Both the position numbers and the translations under genes were made by a program. From the NCBI RefSeq assembly GCF_901000735.1, contig NC_081547.1:16523656-16587655 (forward strand): a DNA stretch of 64,000 nt. The letters run 5' to 3'. The DNA is from Corylus avellana (lineage: Eukaryota > Streptophyta > Magnoliopsida > Fagales > Betulaceae). Every line of letters starts with the position of its first letter. Position 1 is the stretch's first letter. Under the pieces are notes generated by a model that made no database searches, was not told where the DNA came from, and saw only the letters and a list, made by a program, of their open reading frames with translations. Shown piece after piece: positions 1 to 12,157 of the stretch.

Positions 1-1
1 T

Positions 2-1008
2 TCTTTATTCATATTTATCACTGGCAACATTAAAGTCTTTATGTTGATCTATGTGGATGATATAATCATCATAGGCACACATCCTCAGTTGATTACTAAT
101 ATTGTTCAACTAATGCAAAAGGAATTTCCAGTCAAAGACTTATGCTCTCTAAGTTTCTTTCTTGGCATACAAGTTACTCGAAGCTCTGCAGGTCTTCATC
201 TATGCCAAGCCAAATATGTTACCGACATCCTTAACATACCCAAGATGACTAAAGCAAAACCTATAAAGTCCCCATGTCCATCTGGTTCTCAATTGTCCAA
301 GTTGGATGGTGACTCCCTCCTTGATCCTTTTGATTATAGAAGTGTAGTAGGAGCTCTTCAATATTGCACTCTAACTCGGCCTGATATAGCCTTCTCTATG
401 AATCAGCCTTGTCAACATATGCTTCATCCAACTGCTAGTCACTGGTCAGCAATCAAGAGAGTTCCTAGATATCTCAAGAACACCCTAGATCATGGTCTGT
501 TTTACCCCAACACAAACCTTCAATTGAATACCTTTTGTGATTCAGATTGGGCTGGCTATCCTGATGATAGGAGATCCACTTCTGTCTTTGCAGTCTTCCT
601 TGGTAATTGTTTAATCTCCTAGAGTTCCAAGAAACAGCCTATGGTCGCAAGATCAAGCATAGAGGCTGAGTATCGTTCCCTAGCAATTACTATTACTGAG
701 CTGTTTTGGTTGTGAATGTTGTTCCGAGAAATTCAGATTCCTCATCCAATTGCTCCAGTTGTCTAGTGTGACAATGTAAGTGCAATATCCTTGGCTGCCA
801 ATCCAGTTTATCATGCAAGAATAAAGCATATCGAAGTTGATTACCACTATGTCAGAGAAAAATTGCTCAATCGAGACATCATAGTATCCTTCATCTCTAC
901 AGCAGACCAGATTGCACATGTGTTCACCAAAGGCCTGTCTTTAGCTCGTTTTCTATTTCTTAATTCCAAACTACAAGTGATTCCACCCCCCTTTAGCTTG
1001 AGAGGGCA
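2..1008 (+). pseudogene. Ty1/copia pol remnant: end of reverse transcriptase plus RNase H
   Basis: Frame 2 reads as the C-terminal part of a copia polyprotein, cut by the left edge of the window. The reverse transcriptase catalytic motif YVDD lies at about 50-61. The RNase H region follows with CDSDWAG (about 535-555), a degraded SSKKQ motif, SSIEAEYR and the CDN motif. Three in-frame stops break it: TAG at 620-622 and TAG at 764-766, where the family has Trp before SSKKQ and before CDN, and TGA at 713-715, where an Arg or Trp codon is expected. There is no frameshift. The protein would have copied element RNA in cytoplasmic particles; this copy cannot. A purine-rich tract at 994-1006 followed by TGTTAAGCAT marks the junction to the 3' LTR. 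Confidence 0.9.
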
Positions 1009-1174
1009 TGTTAAGCATACTGCTGATGAGCATTCTACCCCTGCAGCAGATATTTACGAGTATGATCGATTGCAAGCTTCAGAGAGATCAAGCACACATC
1101 CAACGGCTAGTGACGGCTACTTACCATCGTATGTTGGCTCGAGCACATTCTCTACTAATCTCGAGCATAGTCAC
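1009..1174 (+). repeat. Truncated 3' LTR of the copia element
   Basis: The sequence begins TGTTAAGCATAC directly after the polypurine-like tract, as a copia 3' LTR should. It is cut at 1174, where an unrelated LTR starts. The other half of this LTR is not found at 7286, the far side of that element, so the flank has been rearranged since the insertion. Confidence 0.6.
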
Positions 1175-2434
1175 TGATGTGTGCCAAATATTGCATATTT
1201 GGACCCCTTAATTTACTTTTGTTAACCCTTTAGCTGTGTTATTATCTGATGTTTTGGGCTAGTTTTGTGTCTTTATTGTTTTGTACGTTGCTATGAGAAA
1301 ACTACGGGATTTATGTGAAAATTGCACACTTTGGAGAAGCTGCCAACGAACCTATAATCGAGTGCAGGATACTATGCTCGATTGAGCGCAGACGCACCTA
1401 GTCTAAAGCCCATCGCGCCCGCATGCTTGCGCCACAGAGAGGAGTTGATGCTCGAGTGCGCTTGAGTGCACCAAGTGTATAATCGAGCGCACCAAGTGTA
1501 TGATCTAGCGCACTTGTCCAATTTGGCAACGAGTTTTATTCTAATTCAACTTGTAAACCCTAGTTTTAGGCCTATAAATAGATCATTCTCAAATTAGTTT
1601 AGGGAGGGGTCAAGTTTCGAGATTTTAGAGGAGAAAGAAGATAGTGTTAGGGTTTGCTAGCTTTTGGATCTCAACTTTGTGATTCCATATTTGTAAGTAC
1701 TCAATTTTTCATTATGAATTCAATCAATCTTGTTTTGTCTTTCAATACCGTGAGAGGCTAAACCTTCAACTGAGGTTGAAGATGAAGCCTCACTTATGAT
1801 TAGCACTTTGTTCCATGTATGTAGTGTTTCCCAATTTAATGATTTAATTACACTATTGTTTTTCTTCTAATCAATTGGATTGAATAATTCTTTGATATCT
1901 TTTGTGATTCAAGGATACACTTGATGATTTAAGATTATTCAATGCAATTGATTACTTGGTTTTCTTCGTTAAAAATTGGATTTCCCCTGTGATTTATTCT
2001 CTGGACACATTTAATGTTCTGATAAAAATTTGATATTTTCTTGTGATTTACGAATACAGTTAATGATTTAATTAAATATTGGATTTCTTTTGTGATTTGG
2101 ATTATGAATGGATACATGAGATGTTTTGATTAATTCTTTGAAGCAATAATAAAACAAACCTTCAATCATGCAATTATGTTGCTATGAATTTGTGAGTGCG
2201 GATTCCGAAATCCTAGTGCTTCGTCATTAGATTACAATCACTTTAAATTGCTTTTGCTGTTTATTTTTCATTCAAACAATAATCTCTAAAAATTTGGAAC
2301 TAGGTTAGGGTTCAATTGATTTAGACATAAATTTGTTCTCAAGAATACAATTCTCTGTGGGATCGACCAAACACTTGCAATCCGTTAACTACAATCGATT
2401 CGTGCACTTGCGAGTTAATATAATTTGCACAACA
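1175..2434 (+). repeat. 5' LTR of the coding-free element
   Basis: 1260 bp, TG...CA ends. It pairs with 4078-7285 and with the minus-strand solo LTR at 23163-24388. A CpG-rich stretch at 1352-1515 carries degenerate copies of the palindromic motif ATCGAGCGCAC, although the rest of the LTR is AT-rich. Confidence 0.8.
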
Positions 2435-2440
2435 AGTTTT

Positions 2441-2458
2441 TCGCTCCGTTGCTAGGGA
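2441..2458 (+). other. Decayed primer binding site (tRNA-Asp type)
   Basis: TCGCTCCGTTGCTAGGGA lies 6 bases after the 5' LTR. It matches 14 of 18 positions of TGGCGCCGTTGCCGGGGA, the complement of the plant tRNA-Asp 3' end, which is exact in the related element at 15649-15666. Confidence 0.65.
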
Positions 2459-4077
2459 ATTGTTAAATTTTTGAAATCAAGTTTTTCTAAATTAGTTTAG
2501 ATGGCGACATATCCTTCCAGAGTGCTATGAAGTTTTGAAGAAGAAATGGTGGAAGGGATTGGTTGGACATTCGCATGATAGGGGGAAGCGCTATAAAGTT
2601 TTCTCCTCCAGTTTATTTTATGCACTTCATTGTACAAATTCTTTTTTGTTTTTTTTTTCCCCTTTTTTAGTACATTTTGTTTTGTTTTGTTTTTTTTTTT
2701 TTGTTTCTAACAGTAATTAATTTTTTTGATGTTTGCTTCTATAAAAAAAAAAAATAATAAAAAATAAAAAAATAAAAAAAATAAAAATTGTTGTTAATTT
2801 TTGTTGACAGGTGTGTTGGTGTCTGAGTTTGGAGGATGCCCTGCCCCTTTTTCACACCTTTATGTTTCCTTACTTCCGGTAATGTATTTCTATACTACAC
2901 ATTGAGGGCAATGTGCAATTCAAGTTTGGGGGTATGGAAAAACACTTTGTCTGTTTATTTTTGTTCTTATTTGTTTATTTTTATTTGTCTTTTTGTGTTA
3001 AAAAATTTGAAAAAAAAAAAAAATTATGCTATTTTTTTGTCAAGTTTGAGTTAAATTGTGATTGTGGTTTGCATTTCATTAGCTTGCTTAAAGGGTTGAA
3101 CAACATCATTATGTCATTAGGAGTCTGAGTCCATTGACTTATTTTTTGGCAAAAGAGATTTCACTTGTTTTGAGATAAATTTTTATGAGCACATGAGCAT
3201 GTTTTCTATGAGATATGATGTTTTGTTATCTTTGAGATTTGTTGGATGACCTATTGATGAATAACCATTGGCTTGCAAGATATAAAAATAAATAAATAAA
3301 TAAATAAAAGAGAAGGAAAAAGAAAAGAAAGACCATGTTGAGTTTTCCGCTCAGAAACCGGACCTCTTGCCTCATTAAGCATTGAGTGTTCGCGTCAAAA
3401 GGTATGAAGTTCAGTGTTGATTTATGATTTGGCTAATCTAACTTCGTAGCCTTTCTGAGTTAAGTTAATAAGCCCTTAGGGATGTTTTACATTTAGTGCC
3501 CTAAAGCCACCTAGCTTGGGAGTCATTGGCTTAACACTTGTTACATGGGTTAATTAGAAAGCTTAAGGGAATTAGATATTGCAGAGCTTGTAAAAAAAAA
3601 AAAAAAAAATTGCATATCTTGCCTTGGTTGTTTCATTTGTTAGGAATTCTTACAAATTTTATGAAACTTGTCTTGAGTTTAAGCTGAAAGCTTCATGATT
3701 GTATGCTAATTACACTTTTCACTTTTTAGAATATATGAGGTCTCAATTGTCCATTTATGAGTGAGTTGATTTGGATTTCCTTTTGATTGAAATGATGGTG
3801 TTTGCCTTTTTAAGCTTGCTCATGAATAAGAACCATGATTTGTGTGAAACTTCTTTCATGTTAACAACATAGCGCTACAATGTTTATGGGTATCATTCAT
3901 GTTAAGCCCTCACAAGACTTCACTCGTCCACTAGGGATGCCTAGTGGTTAAAAAGACTTGTTGCATATGCTAAATGCAATCGTCTCTCCCACGAAAGAGG
4001 ATTTATGTTTCTTTCTTTCATTGTATTTTTCGCTTTGTTTTGCTAAGGGACTAGCAAAATGTAAGTTTGGGGGTGTT
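2459..4077 (+). other. Internal region without coding capacity, ending in a polypurine tract
   Basis: There is no credible gene. It contains a T-rich tract facing an A-rich tract (2640-2790), an AATA microsatellite at about 3283-3308, an A18 run near 3592-3609, and the tract AAGTTTGGGGGTGTT (about 4063-4077) directly before the 3' LTR, the position where plus-strand priming occurs. A second AAGTTTGGGGG copy lies at about 2923. Confidence 0.6.
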
Positions 4078-4759
4078 TGATAAGTGCCAAATATTGCATA
4101 TTTAGACCCCATTTATTTACATTTGTTAATCCTTTAACTGTGTCATTATTTAATGTTTTGTGTTAGTTTTATGTTTTTAGTGTTTTGTAGGTAGTTGAAG
4201 AAAAACTATAGCTTTCAAGGGAAAAATGCAAATTTTAGAAGAAAACATACTTTGATAAAACCTAGATGATGTGGTTAAGTTTAACCAAATTCAAGAAAAG
4301 GTTAAATTGGATAAAATTTGATATTGGATTCAAATTCAGATTCTGTATATGTCTTAGTATTTTAGCCATAACTTTCCGTTCAAATATTATATTGAAGTGA
4401 TTCAAGCGGAATTGGAAAGCTACCTCACAATACTACAGTTCATTGTGAAATACGATTTTCCTAATGCAGAAAGTTACTATGCCAAAATAATCCCGCAATA
4501 AAAAGACACAAATCTGAACGAATCTTATTTCGATTTTAGACTTTTATTTTGACTGGGAGACACACCTCCAAATTATCTAGGTTTACTAGGGCTTCTAGGA
4601 CTTCCCTAAACCTATAAATAGACCTCTTTGCATTCAAGAAAAGATATACAATTCTAAAGACTAGTTTTGAGATACAATTTTGGAGACAGAATGTAATCCA
4701 CAGCTTTTCTTTTAGTTTAGTTTTTCTTTAGATTTAGGTTTAGGCTTTAGTTTTACAGC

Positions 4760-6600
4760 TGTTGTGCCTAAATACTACCTAAATTAATAGATAATATTTA
4801 GTACGTTTTAACTCATAAGTGCACAAGATCAAAACAATAGTATAGTGCAGCAAGTACGAGGTCGATCCCACGAGGATTGTGATTTTATTTATAATTAAGG
4901 GGAAAATGCAGTTTACCCCCCTGAAGTTTCAGGGGTTTTTCAATTTTAACCCTAAAATTCAAAAATTGGCAATCTACCCCCCCGAAGTTTCAAAAATTGG
5001 CAATTTAAACCTTCCGTTACTAATTTCTGTTAAATTGGACGGAAATTTTTTTAAAAAAGCCTGAGGGTAGTGATGTAATTTCATAGACTTCCGTCCATTT
5101 AGATGAAAAAAATTCAATGGAGGGTTTAAATTGCCAATTTTTGAAACTTCAGGGGGGTAGATTGCCAATTTTTGAACTTTGAGGTTAAAATTGAAAAACC
5201 CCTGAAACTTCAAGGGGGGTAAACTGCATTTTCCCCTAGAATTAATTAAAAATATCATCTTGTCACTGAATTGATCTTGTGAAAAAGAAATAAAAAGATA
5301 ATAAAGATAAATGAGAAAGCTAAAGGTAGGGCTTTGATATCCACCACTAATCATACTTAGATAATATAACAATATGTCAATGATCCAATCATATTGTGAA
5401 TACTTAATGTTTGTCAACATAAGGGCATGAATGTCTACTCCTTAAGCTATTGATTTCCCTGAGCAACAAATTATGCATGAGTGTCTACTCTAATTCTTTT
5501 ATTTCTTAAATGATTTAGTATGGGTGTCTACTAAGTTGTTCTTTCAGAAAGCATAAATCTGTGGAAATCGACAAACACATGAGGCATAGGGCATGGGTGT
5601 CTACTTCCGGTTCCCTATGTTGATTAACCCAAGAATCCGGTGTGGATATCTTTTGTTACTTATGTTAAACTCAGGACTCGGTCATCCAAATTGATTTAAC
5701 TAACTAGTCCATACCGCATGCATATAATGGTCATTCACATACATATAAGGAATTCAAGAAAATATGAATTAATCAAGTTAAGCAACACAATATGATTATC
5801 ACAAAGGCGCCAATATTGAAATGTTAAATAAACATAATTAGGGCTTCAATCTAGCCCTCCTTAAGAGCTAGTTACACATAATTAAAATAAAAGAAAAAAG
5901 AAAAGGTAAAGAAAGAACCGAAAACCGCTCCTAGAAGTAGCCTCCAATTCCTCTCCCCAAAGTTGTCTCTTCTAATTGTCTCTTAAATTCTCCCCAGAAT
6001 CGTGAGGCTTAGCGGTCTATTTATAGGGCTTAGGAGAGTTCTAGAAGCCCTAGTAATCCTAGGAATTTCGGAGATTTAAGTCCAAGTCCAATTAGGATAA
6101 AGAAAACCTAAGTCCAAATCGGAATAGGATTTGCCCAAAATGCGGTCCCATGTTACGGGGAAATTTTGGCCTTGCGACGCTCCGAATTAGGAAAATACTA
6201 TTTCACAATGATTTGTATAATTTTGAGTTAGAGTTTCAATGCCACTTGAATCACCACAATCTGATAGTTGAGTTGAAAGTTATGGTCAAAATACCAAGAG
6301 GTATGCAGAATCCAATTTTGCATCCAATCCGATTTGACTCGAATTTGAGAAATTCCGAATTAATCATTTCCTTTATTTGATTAAACTTAACCATGATTGG
6401 CTAAGCTTAACCATATCTTCTAGGTCTTCCCAATTTGCCCTTTAAGCTTCGAAGTTTTCCGAAAACACTTTCTTTTCTTCCAAAAACCTAAAAAACGTAG
6501 AAAATACAAAAAGGAAGTAAAATAGCAGGAATTAACTAAAACTAAAGGATTAAAACTTGTAAGTTAAGGGCTAAAAATATGAATATTTTGGCACTTAACA
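4760..6600 (-). repeat. Solo LTR (family of the gag-only element), nested in the 3' LTR
   Basis: On the minus strand it runs from TGTTAAGTGCC to GCACAACA and matches the LTRs at 10658-12142 and 15673-17158 along its length. Perfect 5-bp duplications ACAGC flank it (4755-4759 and 6601-6605). No internal region or partner LTR is present, so it is a solo LTR left by LTR-LTR recombination. It carries a MITE at 4899-5236; without it the LTR is about 1.49 kb, the size of its relatives. Confidence 0.9.
4899..5236. mobile_element. Mutator-like MITE, 338 bp, nearly palindromic
   Basis: The ends are inverted repeats, GGGGAAAATGCAGTTTACCC against GGGTAAACTGCATTTTCCCC, and the arms pair over most of their length. 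The flanks TATAATTAA (4890-4898) and TAGAATTAA (5237-5245) are a 9-bp duplication with one mismatch, typical of Mutator-like elements. It carries no gene. The related LTRs at 10.7 and 15.7 kb lack it, so it inserted after this LTR copy formed. Confidence 0.85.
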
Positions 6601-7285
6601 ACAGCAATGTAGAGCTAAATTCTCAACTAAGGTTGGGGATAAAGCCTCACCGACGAAAAACAACATCGCTTTATTGTAAGTTTTTATTATTCCGATTTAA
6701 TTGGTTTATTATTTCAATTGTTTTATTTCTTTTCAATATGTGGCATGATTCTTGGATATGTTGTTGTTATTCAAGGATACACTTGATAATTTAGGATAAT
6801 TTCACATAATTGATTGCTTGGTTTTTAGCTCATAAAAATTGGATATCCATTGTGATCTGTTCTACAGATACATCTGGTGTTTCAATTAAATTTGAATTTC
6901 TTTTGTGATTTGGTCAATAAATGGATACATGGGATGATTTTGATTAATTCTTTGAAGCATAGTAAAATATACATAAGATTTAAATTGTGAGAACTTTGGA
7001 TTAATATTGATAAATATAAAATATGTTATTCTGATTTGGTGAGTGTAGATTTCGCATCCTTAGTGCCTTTATCTACTGATTTACTTAGTTTATTTAGTTT
7101 ATGTTTAGTCTTTTAATTTTCAAAATCAAAATCAAAACCCTTTTGGAACTAGGTTAGGGTAAAATTAGTTTAAATATAGGTTGATCTTTCAAAAATACAA
7201 TTCTCTGTGCATTCGATCTTGCACTTACAATCAATTAAACTACAAACGATTCGTGCACTTGCGAGTTAAATAAATTTGCATAACA

Positions 7286-7723
7286 AGAGGGGTTTCGTGG
7301 TAGTGGTCCATTGTAAAGCCTTCTTGGGCAACTTCAATCCATCGGTGGGGAGGCCCGGGCGGTGTTGATGGCGATCCAGCTGTGTAAGGAGATGGGATTC
7401 ATGCACGTTCTTTTCGAAGGTGATGTGAAGGTTGTGATTGATGGGGTAAATTCTCAAGGGTCGGATTGGAACAGAACCGGGTTATTGGTGGAAGACATTT
7501 GACGTGAGATACAAGCTATTCAACAATGGCGGATGTCATTCGTCCGCAGGGATGGCAATCAAGCAGCACATGCCTTATCTAACTAGCTACATGAAGTTTT
7601 GTTGATCAACAATGGCTCTATGAGTCACCAGAATGTATCAATGAGATTATTTCGATAGAGCTTGCTGCTCTATCTCTTTGAGAGTTTAATGAGAATGCAA
7701 TGGTTTTTACTCAAAAAAAAAAA
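7286..7723 (+). pseudogene. 3' end of an L1-type LINE with plant RNase H (RVT_3-like) domain
   Basis: The translation resembles the RNase H domain at the end of many plant LINE ORF2 proteins: GEARA, the central EGD motif, then RRDGNQAAHALS. A one-base loss near 7350 shifts the frame, and stops follow (TGA near 7500, TAA/TAG near 7580). It ends in an A11 run at 7713-7723. The 5' part is missing and the sequence starts abruptly at the LTR boundary. Confidence 0.7.
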
Positions 7724-8222
7724 GGACTAACACGTCAATTAAATAAATGCTAACTACATTAATGCTTTGAGTTATCAAATATAAAATAATATTTCAATGA
7801 ACAATAAGTAGCACTACCGCAATTCACCTTTGGGTGAAAAATACAATATACTAAAAATGTAGTCATTATAATGATTCCCTTTCACCTATAGTAATAATTA
7901 ATAATATATCCATAATTTGATAGGTATGTTACCTTTGGATATACTGTTCCATCTCTCAATTAAGGATGCACATTAATTATCCTATCGTAGTTTATCAATC
8001 ACTTGAAAGGTGGTGCACCTTTAGGCCAATCCAAAATATTCTTGTGATTAGAAAAACTGTCAAAATTTTGCAATGCACCTGGGATATGGGTATTAAGTTT
8101 CAAACATACAACTTGAAATCTGTGTATCCTCTTACTTGGGTCACTTTGGTGATCACCAAACTATTTCATGATATAGATCTCAATTCGAAATAATGACAAT
8201 GCAAACCGAATATTCATAATAT
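7724..8222. other. AT-rich stretch with no recognisable feature
   Basis: I see no coding frame longer than chance, no repeat pair and no transposon end here. It ends at the target duplication of the next retroposon. Confidence 0.6.
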
Positions 8223-8233
8223 GCCATTTTAAC

Positions 8234-9596
8234 CTAGCTCTTCTCTTAGAACGCTGCACAGGTAAGGGGAAACTCAGGTTAGGGGAGGGGGGATGGCTTT
8301 TGCTGCCTCCCTCCTCCCCTCACCCTCTTCGCATTGTGAGCTAGCCTACTTACCTGATGCCCCTAGCTCCTTTAACTCCTCCCTCCCTATCAGCTTTTGC
8401 GGTTTTTCCCCATCCTTGCCGCACCTCTCCCTCCTTTGTTATATTTTTTGGCGTAGCCCTTCTCCCTTTGCTGCTGAGCTCACCTAGCTTTTCTCCACCG
8501 TGCCGCCATCCTCCACCGCCACCATTCTCTGCCGCATTTATTTTCTGGGTCGGGCATGGCTTTGGATCGGTTTTGTCTATGCTTGATCTACCGTCCTCTA
8601 TCAGATCCACCTCGATGCGCACCACACCACTTGCTCACCAGATCCGTCTGTGTCCATCCCACCTTTTGCGCTGTTTTTCCGTCGGCTCACCTGCAGAAGT
8701 TTGTTTCTGTTTTGTGGTTTATTTGACTTTGTTTTCTTTTCCATGTTCTACGTGTATTTTCCCTTTTTGTTGGTGTGTTTGTTATTTGTTGTTATTTATT
8801 TGCTTATTTTGGAACACTTTGTGGGTGCCGCTCTTGGGGGATTCACTCAAACTATACCCCCAGTTCTTTGAGTGCGCCGCCGATCTCCCCCACGCCTGCT
8901 TTGCCATCCACCGTCCACTATCGGTCTTTTCACGCATCCCGCATCGTGATGTGTTTCCAACGCCACCTTTCGCATCGGTTTCCGGCAAGCATGCGATCGG
9001 CTTTTCTTCCAGTTGTTGTCATTCGCCTAGCGTGCTTTTTCCTGTTTTTTTCCCTATATGTTGTTGGCATCCTTTTGTTGTTTTTTCCGTTTTCCCTGTA
9101 TTTGTTTTTCTCCTTCCTGTGTTTTTCCGTGTATGTTTTTCCTTCCTGTTTTTGTTTGCTTGTAATAAGGCTCTGTCCTTTCTCTTGATCTGCGCACTTG
9201 ATGCTTTGTGGGGTATTTGCTTTTGGTCCAGACCTTTGGTTGTGGATGTGTACGATATCCTAGCTTTTGGGTCGAGGAGGATGAGTTTCAGAATGGGGGT
9301 TCTCTGCTCTCAGGACTGAGGAATAAGATCTACTTATGCATTGGATTGAATCCGTCTAGTGCACATCTGTTGTTAAAACTGAAGACTAGTCATGGATTAG
9401 CGGATGTTGTTGTCATTGATAGGTCATGATTGTTAGATTGTTATGTTTGTATCTTTGACGCCTGTAACCTTAGCTTCGGCTATGATTTGCTTCAGAGCTT
9501 TATGCTCTGTTTGCAAGAGCTCTTGCTCGCGATCTTTTCTTCAATGAATGAATATGGAATGCTTTCCCCTTCACAAAAAAAAAAAAGAAAAAAAAA
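8234..9596 (+). mobile_element. Poly-A retroposon, pyrimidine-rich, with 11-bp target duplication
   Basis: It is flanked by GCCATTTTAAC at 8223-8233 and 9597-9607 and ends in an A-rich tail (9575-9596), so it was inserted by target-primed reverse transcription. The body is C+T-rich on the + strand. The last 150 bases resemble LINE 3' tails (short hairpin-forming CAGAGC/GCTCTG and AAGAGCTCTTG, then TTCAATGAATGAATAT). The only long open frame (320 codons) is a Phe/Cys/Leu/Ser-rich product of base bias. I infer an internally deleted LINE derivative or a retroposed transcript and cannot decide between them. Confidence 0.7.
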
Positions 9597-9607
9597 GCCA
9601 TTTTAAC

Positions 9608-10652
9608 TTTGATTGACATAAATATTCATGTTTATAAATAACAAAAGTAACACATGAAATAAAATAATCAATGTCTTAAAGACAACATTTACTGCCATAA
9701 CATTAATTTCAATTCTTTAAAGCAGCAGTAAATTTGGAGAAATGAATTTTGCGAATAACAAATGTATTTACATAAAACTTTTGCATTTGTCAATATTTAT
9801 AATTTGCACTAAATGTATTTGTAAACTGTGCATCAAGAGTTTTGCACAATAAAAGAAAGAACTCGATTAATCATACGAAAATAAAGACATACATGTGTAC
9901 ACAATAAGCATTGATAAAGTTTTTGTTCATACGTACACAATAAAGACTGAACCAACCTTTATTGCACATAATAGCCATGAGTTCATGCTTTTAATGGTAC
10001 ATGTGTTTTGTAATTATACACTTTATGCAAGCCATCATAATATATTAAATATTGATATAAAAATTTAGAATCATATATGCCAACCACGAATCAAAATGGC
10101 TTTTGAATAAATTAGCAAACTAGCCAAAACTATAAAACAAAATATATATTTTATACCATAACGATAGCAAACAATTAGTAGCAAGTGCAATTTGTGTAGT
10201 AGGGTCCCAATTCTTTATTGTCCGTACAATAACTCTTTTAGAAATCATAATCTAAAAGAGATCACCAATATACTTATATGTTGGGACTTTACATGACATG
10301 CATAAATAAATACATTCCAAATTCAATGTACTATAATTATAGAAACCTCATCTTAGCATCTAGTCATTTTACTTTTGCATATGCAAGTGACAAATACAAA
10401 ACATCATGTTTGCATAGGCAAAAAGAAATTATAAAGATACGGATTTGATTATAAGGCTAACTATGCATATTTAGCATATTTCATAATGGAAAATCATGAA
10501 AGTTACAACTCAAGCTCCAATACCACATGTAAACATAAAATTGAAATAACATACTATAACTTCCAAGATCTTAACTATCATGAATTTCACAATAAATTAA
10601 TAAAATAAAACATACCAGAATCCATTACTTCTTTCAATTCTTCTTTGAATGC
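9608..10652. other. AT-rich stretch with no recognisable feature
   Basis: No coding frame, terminal repeats or RNA gene is apparent. It is probably older genomic sequence into which the neighbouring elements inserted. Confidence 0.5.
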
Positions 10653-10657
10653 CTAAA

Positions 10658-12142
10658 TGTTGTGCAAAATACTACCTAAATTAATAGATAATATTTAGTA
10701 CGTTTTAATTCTCAAGTGCACAAGATCAAAACAATAGTATAGTGCAGCAAGTACGAGATCGATCCCATGAGGATTGTGATTTTGTTTTGAATTAATTAAA
10801 ATATCAACTTGTCACGGAATTGATATTGTGAAAAAGAAATAAAAATATAACAAAGATAAATGAAAAGCTAAAGGTAGGGCTTTGATATCCACCACTAATC
10901 ATACTTAGATAATATAACAATATGCCAATGTTTTGATCATGTTATGCATATCTAATGTTTGTCAACCTTAGGGCATGGCGTATACTCCTAAGGCTATAGA
11001 TTTTCCTAAGTAACGAGTTAGGCATGTCGTATACTCTAACTCTTTTCTTTCCTAAGGGATTTAGCATGATTTATACTAAGTTGTTCCTTAGGAATGCATA
11101 TGTTCTATGGAAATCGACAAACACATGAGGCCTAGGGTATGGCATATACTCCCAGTTCTCCATATTGATTAACCCAAGAATCCAGTGTGGATTACTTTTA
11201 TTACTTATGTTAAACCCATGACTCGGCCATCCAAATTGATTTAACTATAGTCCATACCACATGCATATAATGGACAGTCATATACATATGAGGAATTCAT
11301 GAAAACATGAATTAATCAAGTTAAATATCACAACATGATCATCACAATGGCGTCAATATTGAAATCTTAAATAAACATAATTAGGGCTTCATTCTAGCCC
11401 TCCTTAAGAATTAGTTACTCATAATGAAAATAAAACTAAAAAGAAAAGGGAAAGAAAGAACCGAAAACCGTTCCTAGAAGTAGCCTCAAATTCTCTCCTC
11501 AAAGTTGTCTCCTTCCAAATTGTCTCCAAGGATCATTTTAATTGTGAGGCTTAGAGGTTTATTTATAGGGCTGAGGAGAGTCCTAGAAGCCCTAGTAATC
11601 CTAAGAATTTCGGATATTTAAGTCCAAGTCCAATTAGGATAGAGAAAACCTAAGTGCAAATCGGAGTAGGATTCGCCCAGAATTGCGGTCTTAACTTGCG
11701 GTGCGATTTTGGCCTTGTGGAGCTCCGAATTGGGAAAATGATATTGCACAATGATTTGTAGCTTTTGGAGTTAGCTTTCCAATGCCGTTTGAGTCACCTC
11801 AATCAAATATTTGAGCTAACAGTTATGATCAAAATACCGAGACATATTCAGAATCCAATTTTTCATCCAATCCGATTTGACTTCAATGTGAAAAATTCCG
11901 AATTTATCATTTTCTCTATTTGATTAAACTTAACAATGATTGGCTAAGCTCTACAATTTTTTCTAGGTCTTCCCAATTTGCCCTTTAAGCTTGTAATTCT
12001 TTCAGAAACGCTTTCTTTTCTTCCAAAAGCCTACAAAACAAAGAAAATACAAAAAGGAAGTAAAATGGCCTAATTAACCAAAACCAAAGGATTAAAACAT
12101 TCGAGTTAAGGGCTGAAAATATGAATATTTTAGCACATATCA
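10658..12142 (-). repeat. 3' LTR of the gag-only element
   Basis: On the minus strand it begins TGATATGTGCTAAAATATTC and ends TTTTGCACAACA. It closely resembles 15673-17158 with scattered substitutions. The internal-side neighbour is the polypurine tract at 12143-12157. Confidence 0.9.
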
Positions 12143-12157
12143 CACCCCCAAACTTAC
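12143..12157 (-). other. Polypurine tract of the gag-only element
   Basis: Minus strand TAAGTTTGGGGGTG stands directly before the 3' LTR. The same tract precedes the 3' LTR of the coding-free element at about 4063-4077. Confidence 0.8.

Larger units (their letters stand above)
1175..7285 (+). mobile_element. Coding-free LTR retroelement (LARD-like), internally shortened, with nested insertions
   Basis: Related LTRs lie at 1175-2434 and 4078-7285, the second interrupted by 4760-6605. Both start TGAT..GTGCCAAATATTGC and end TTTGCAYAACA. The 1643-bp internal region has no long open frame. It keeps a decayed primer binding site at 2441-2458 and a polypurine tract at 4062-4077. Parts of it, such as the block around 3340-3400, correspond in reverse complement to the 3' internal region of the gag-carrying element at 10658-17158, so I infer a shortened relative that lost gag. 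The 5-bp flanks (GTCAC and AGAGG) do not match, so no target duplication is visible. Confidence 0.75.
4078..7285 (+). repeat. 3' LTR of the coding-free element, split by a nested solo LTR
   Basis: The two halves are 4078-4759 and 6606-7285. Removing the insert and one copy of its ACAGC duplication leaves about 1.36 kb, in line with the 1.26-kb 5' LTR. Both LTRs end with the block GATTCGTGCACTTGCGAGTT and TTTGCA(C/T)AACA. Confidence 0.8.

Noticed and set aside
8357..9319. 320-codon open frame
   Set aside because: Composition is extreme (Phe, Cys, Leu, Ser, Pro) and follows the C/T-rich strand; no domain or motif, and it lies inside a poly-A retroposon.
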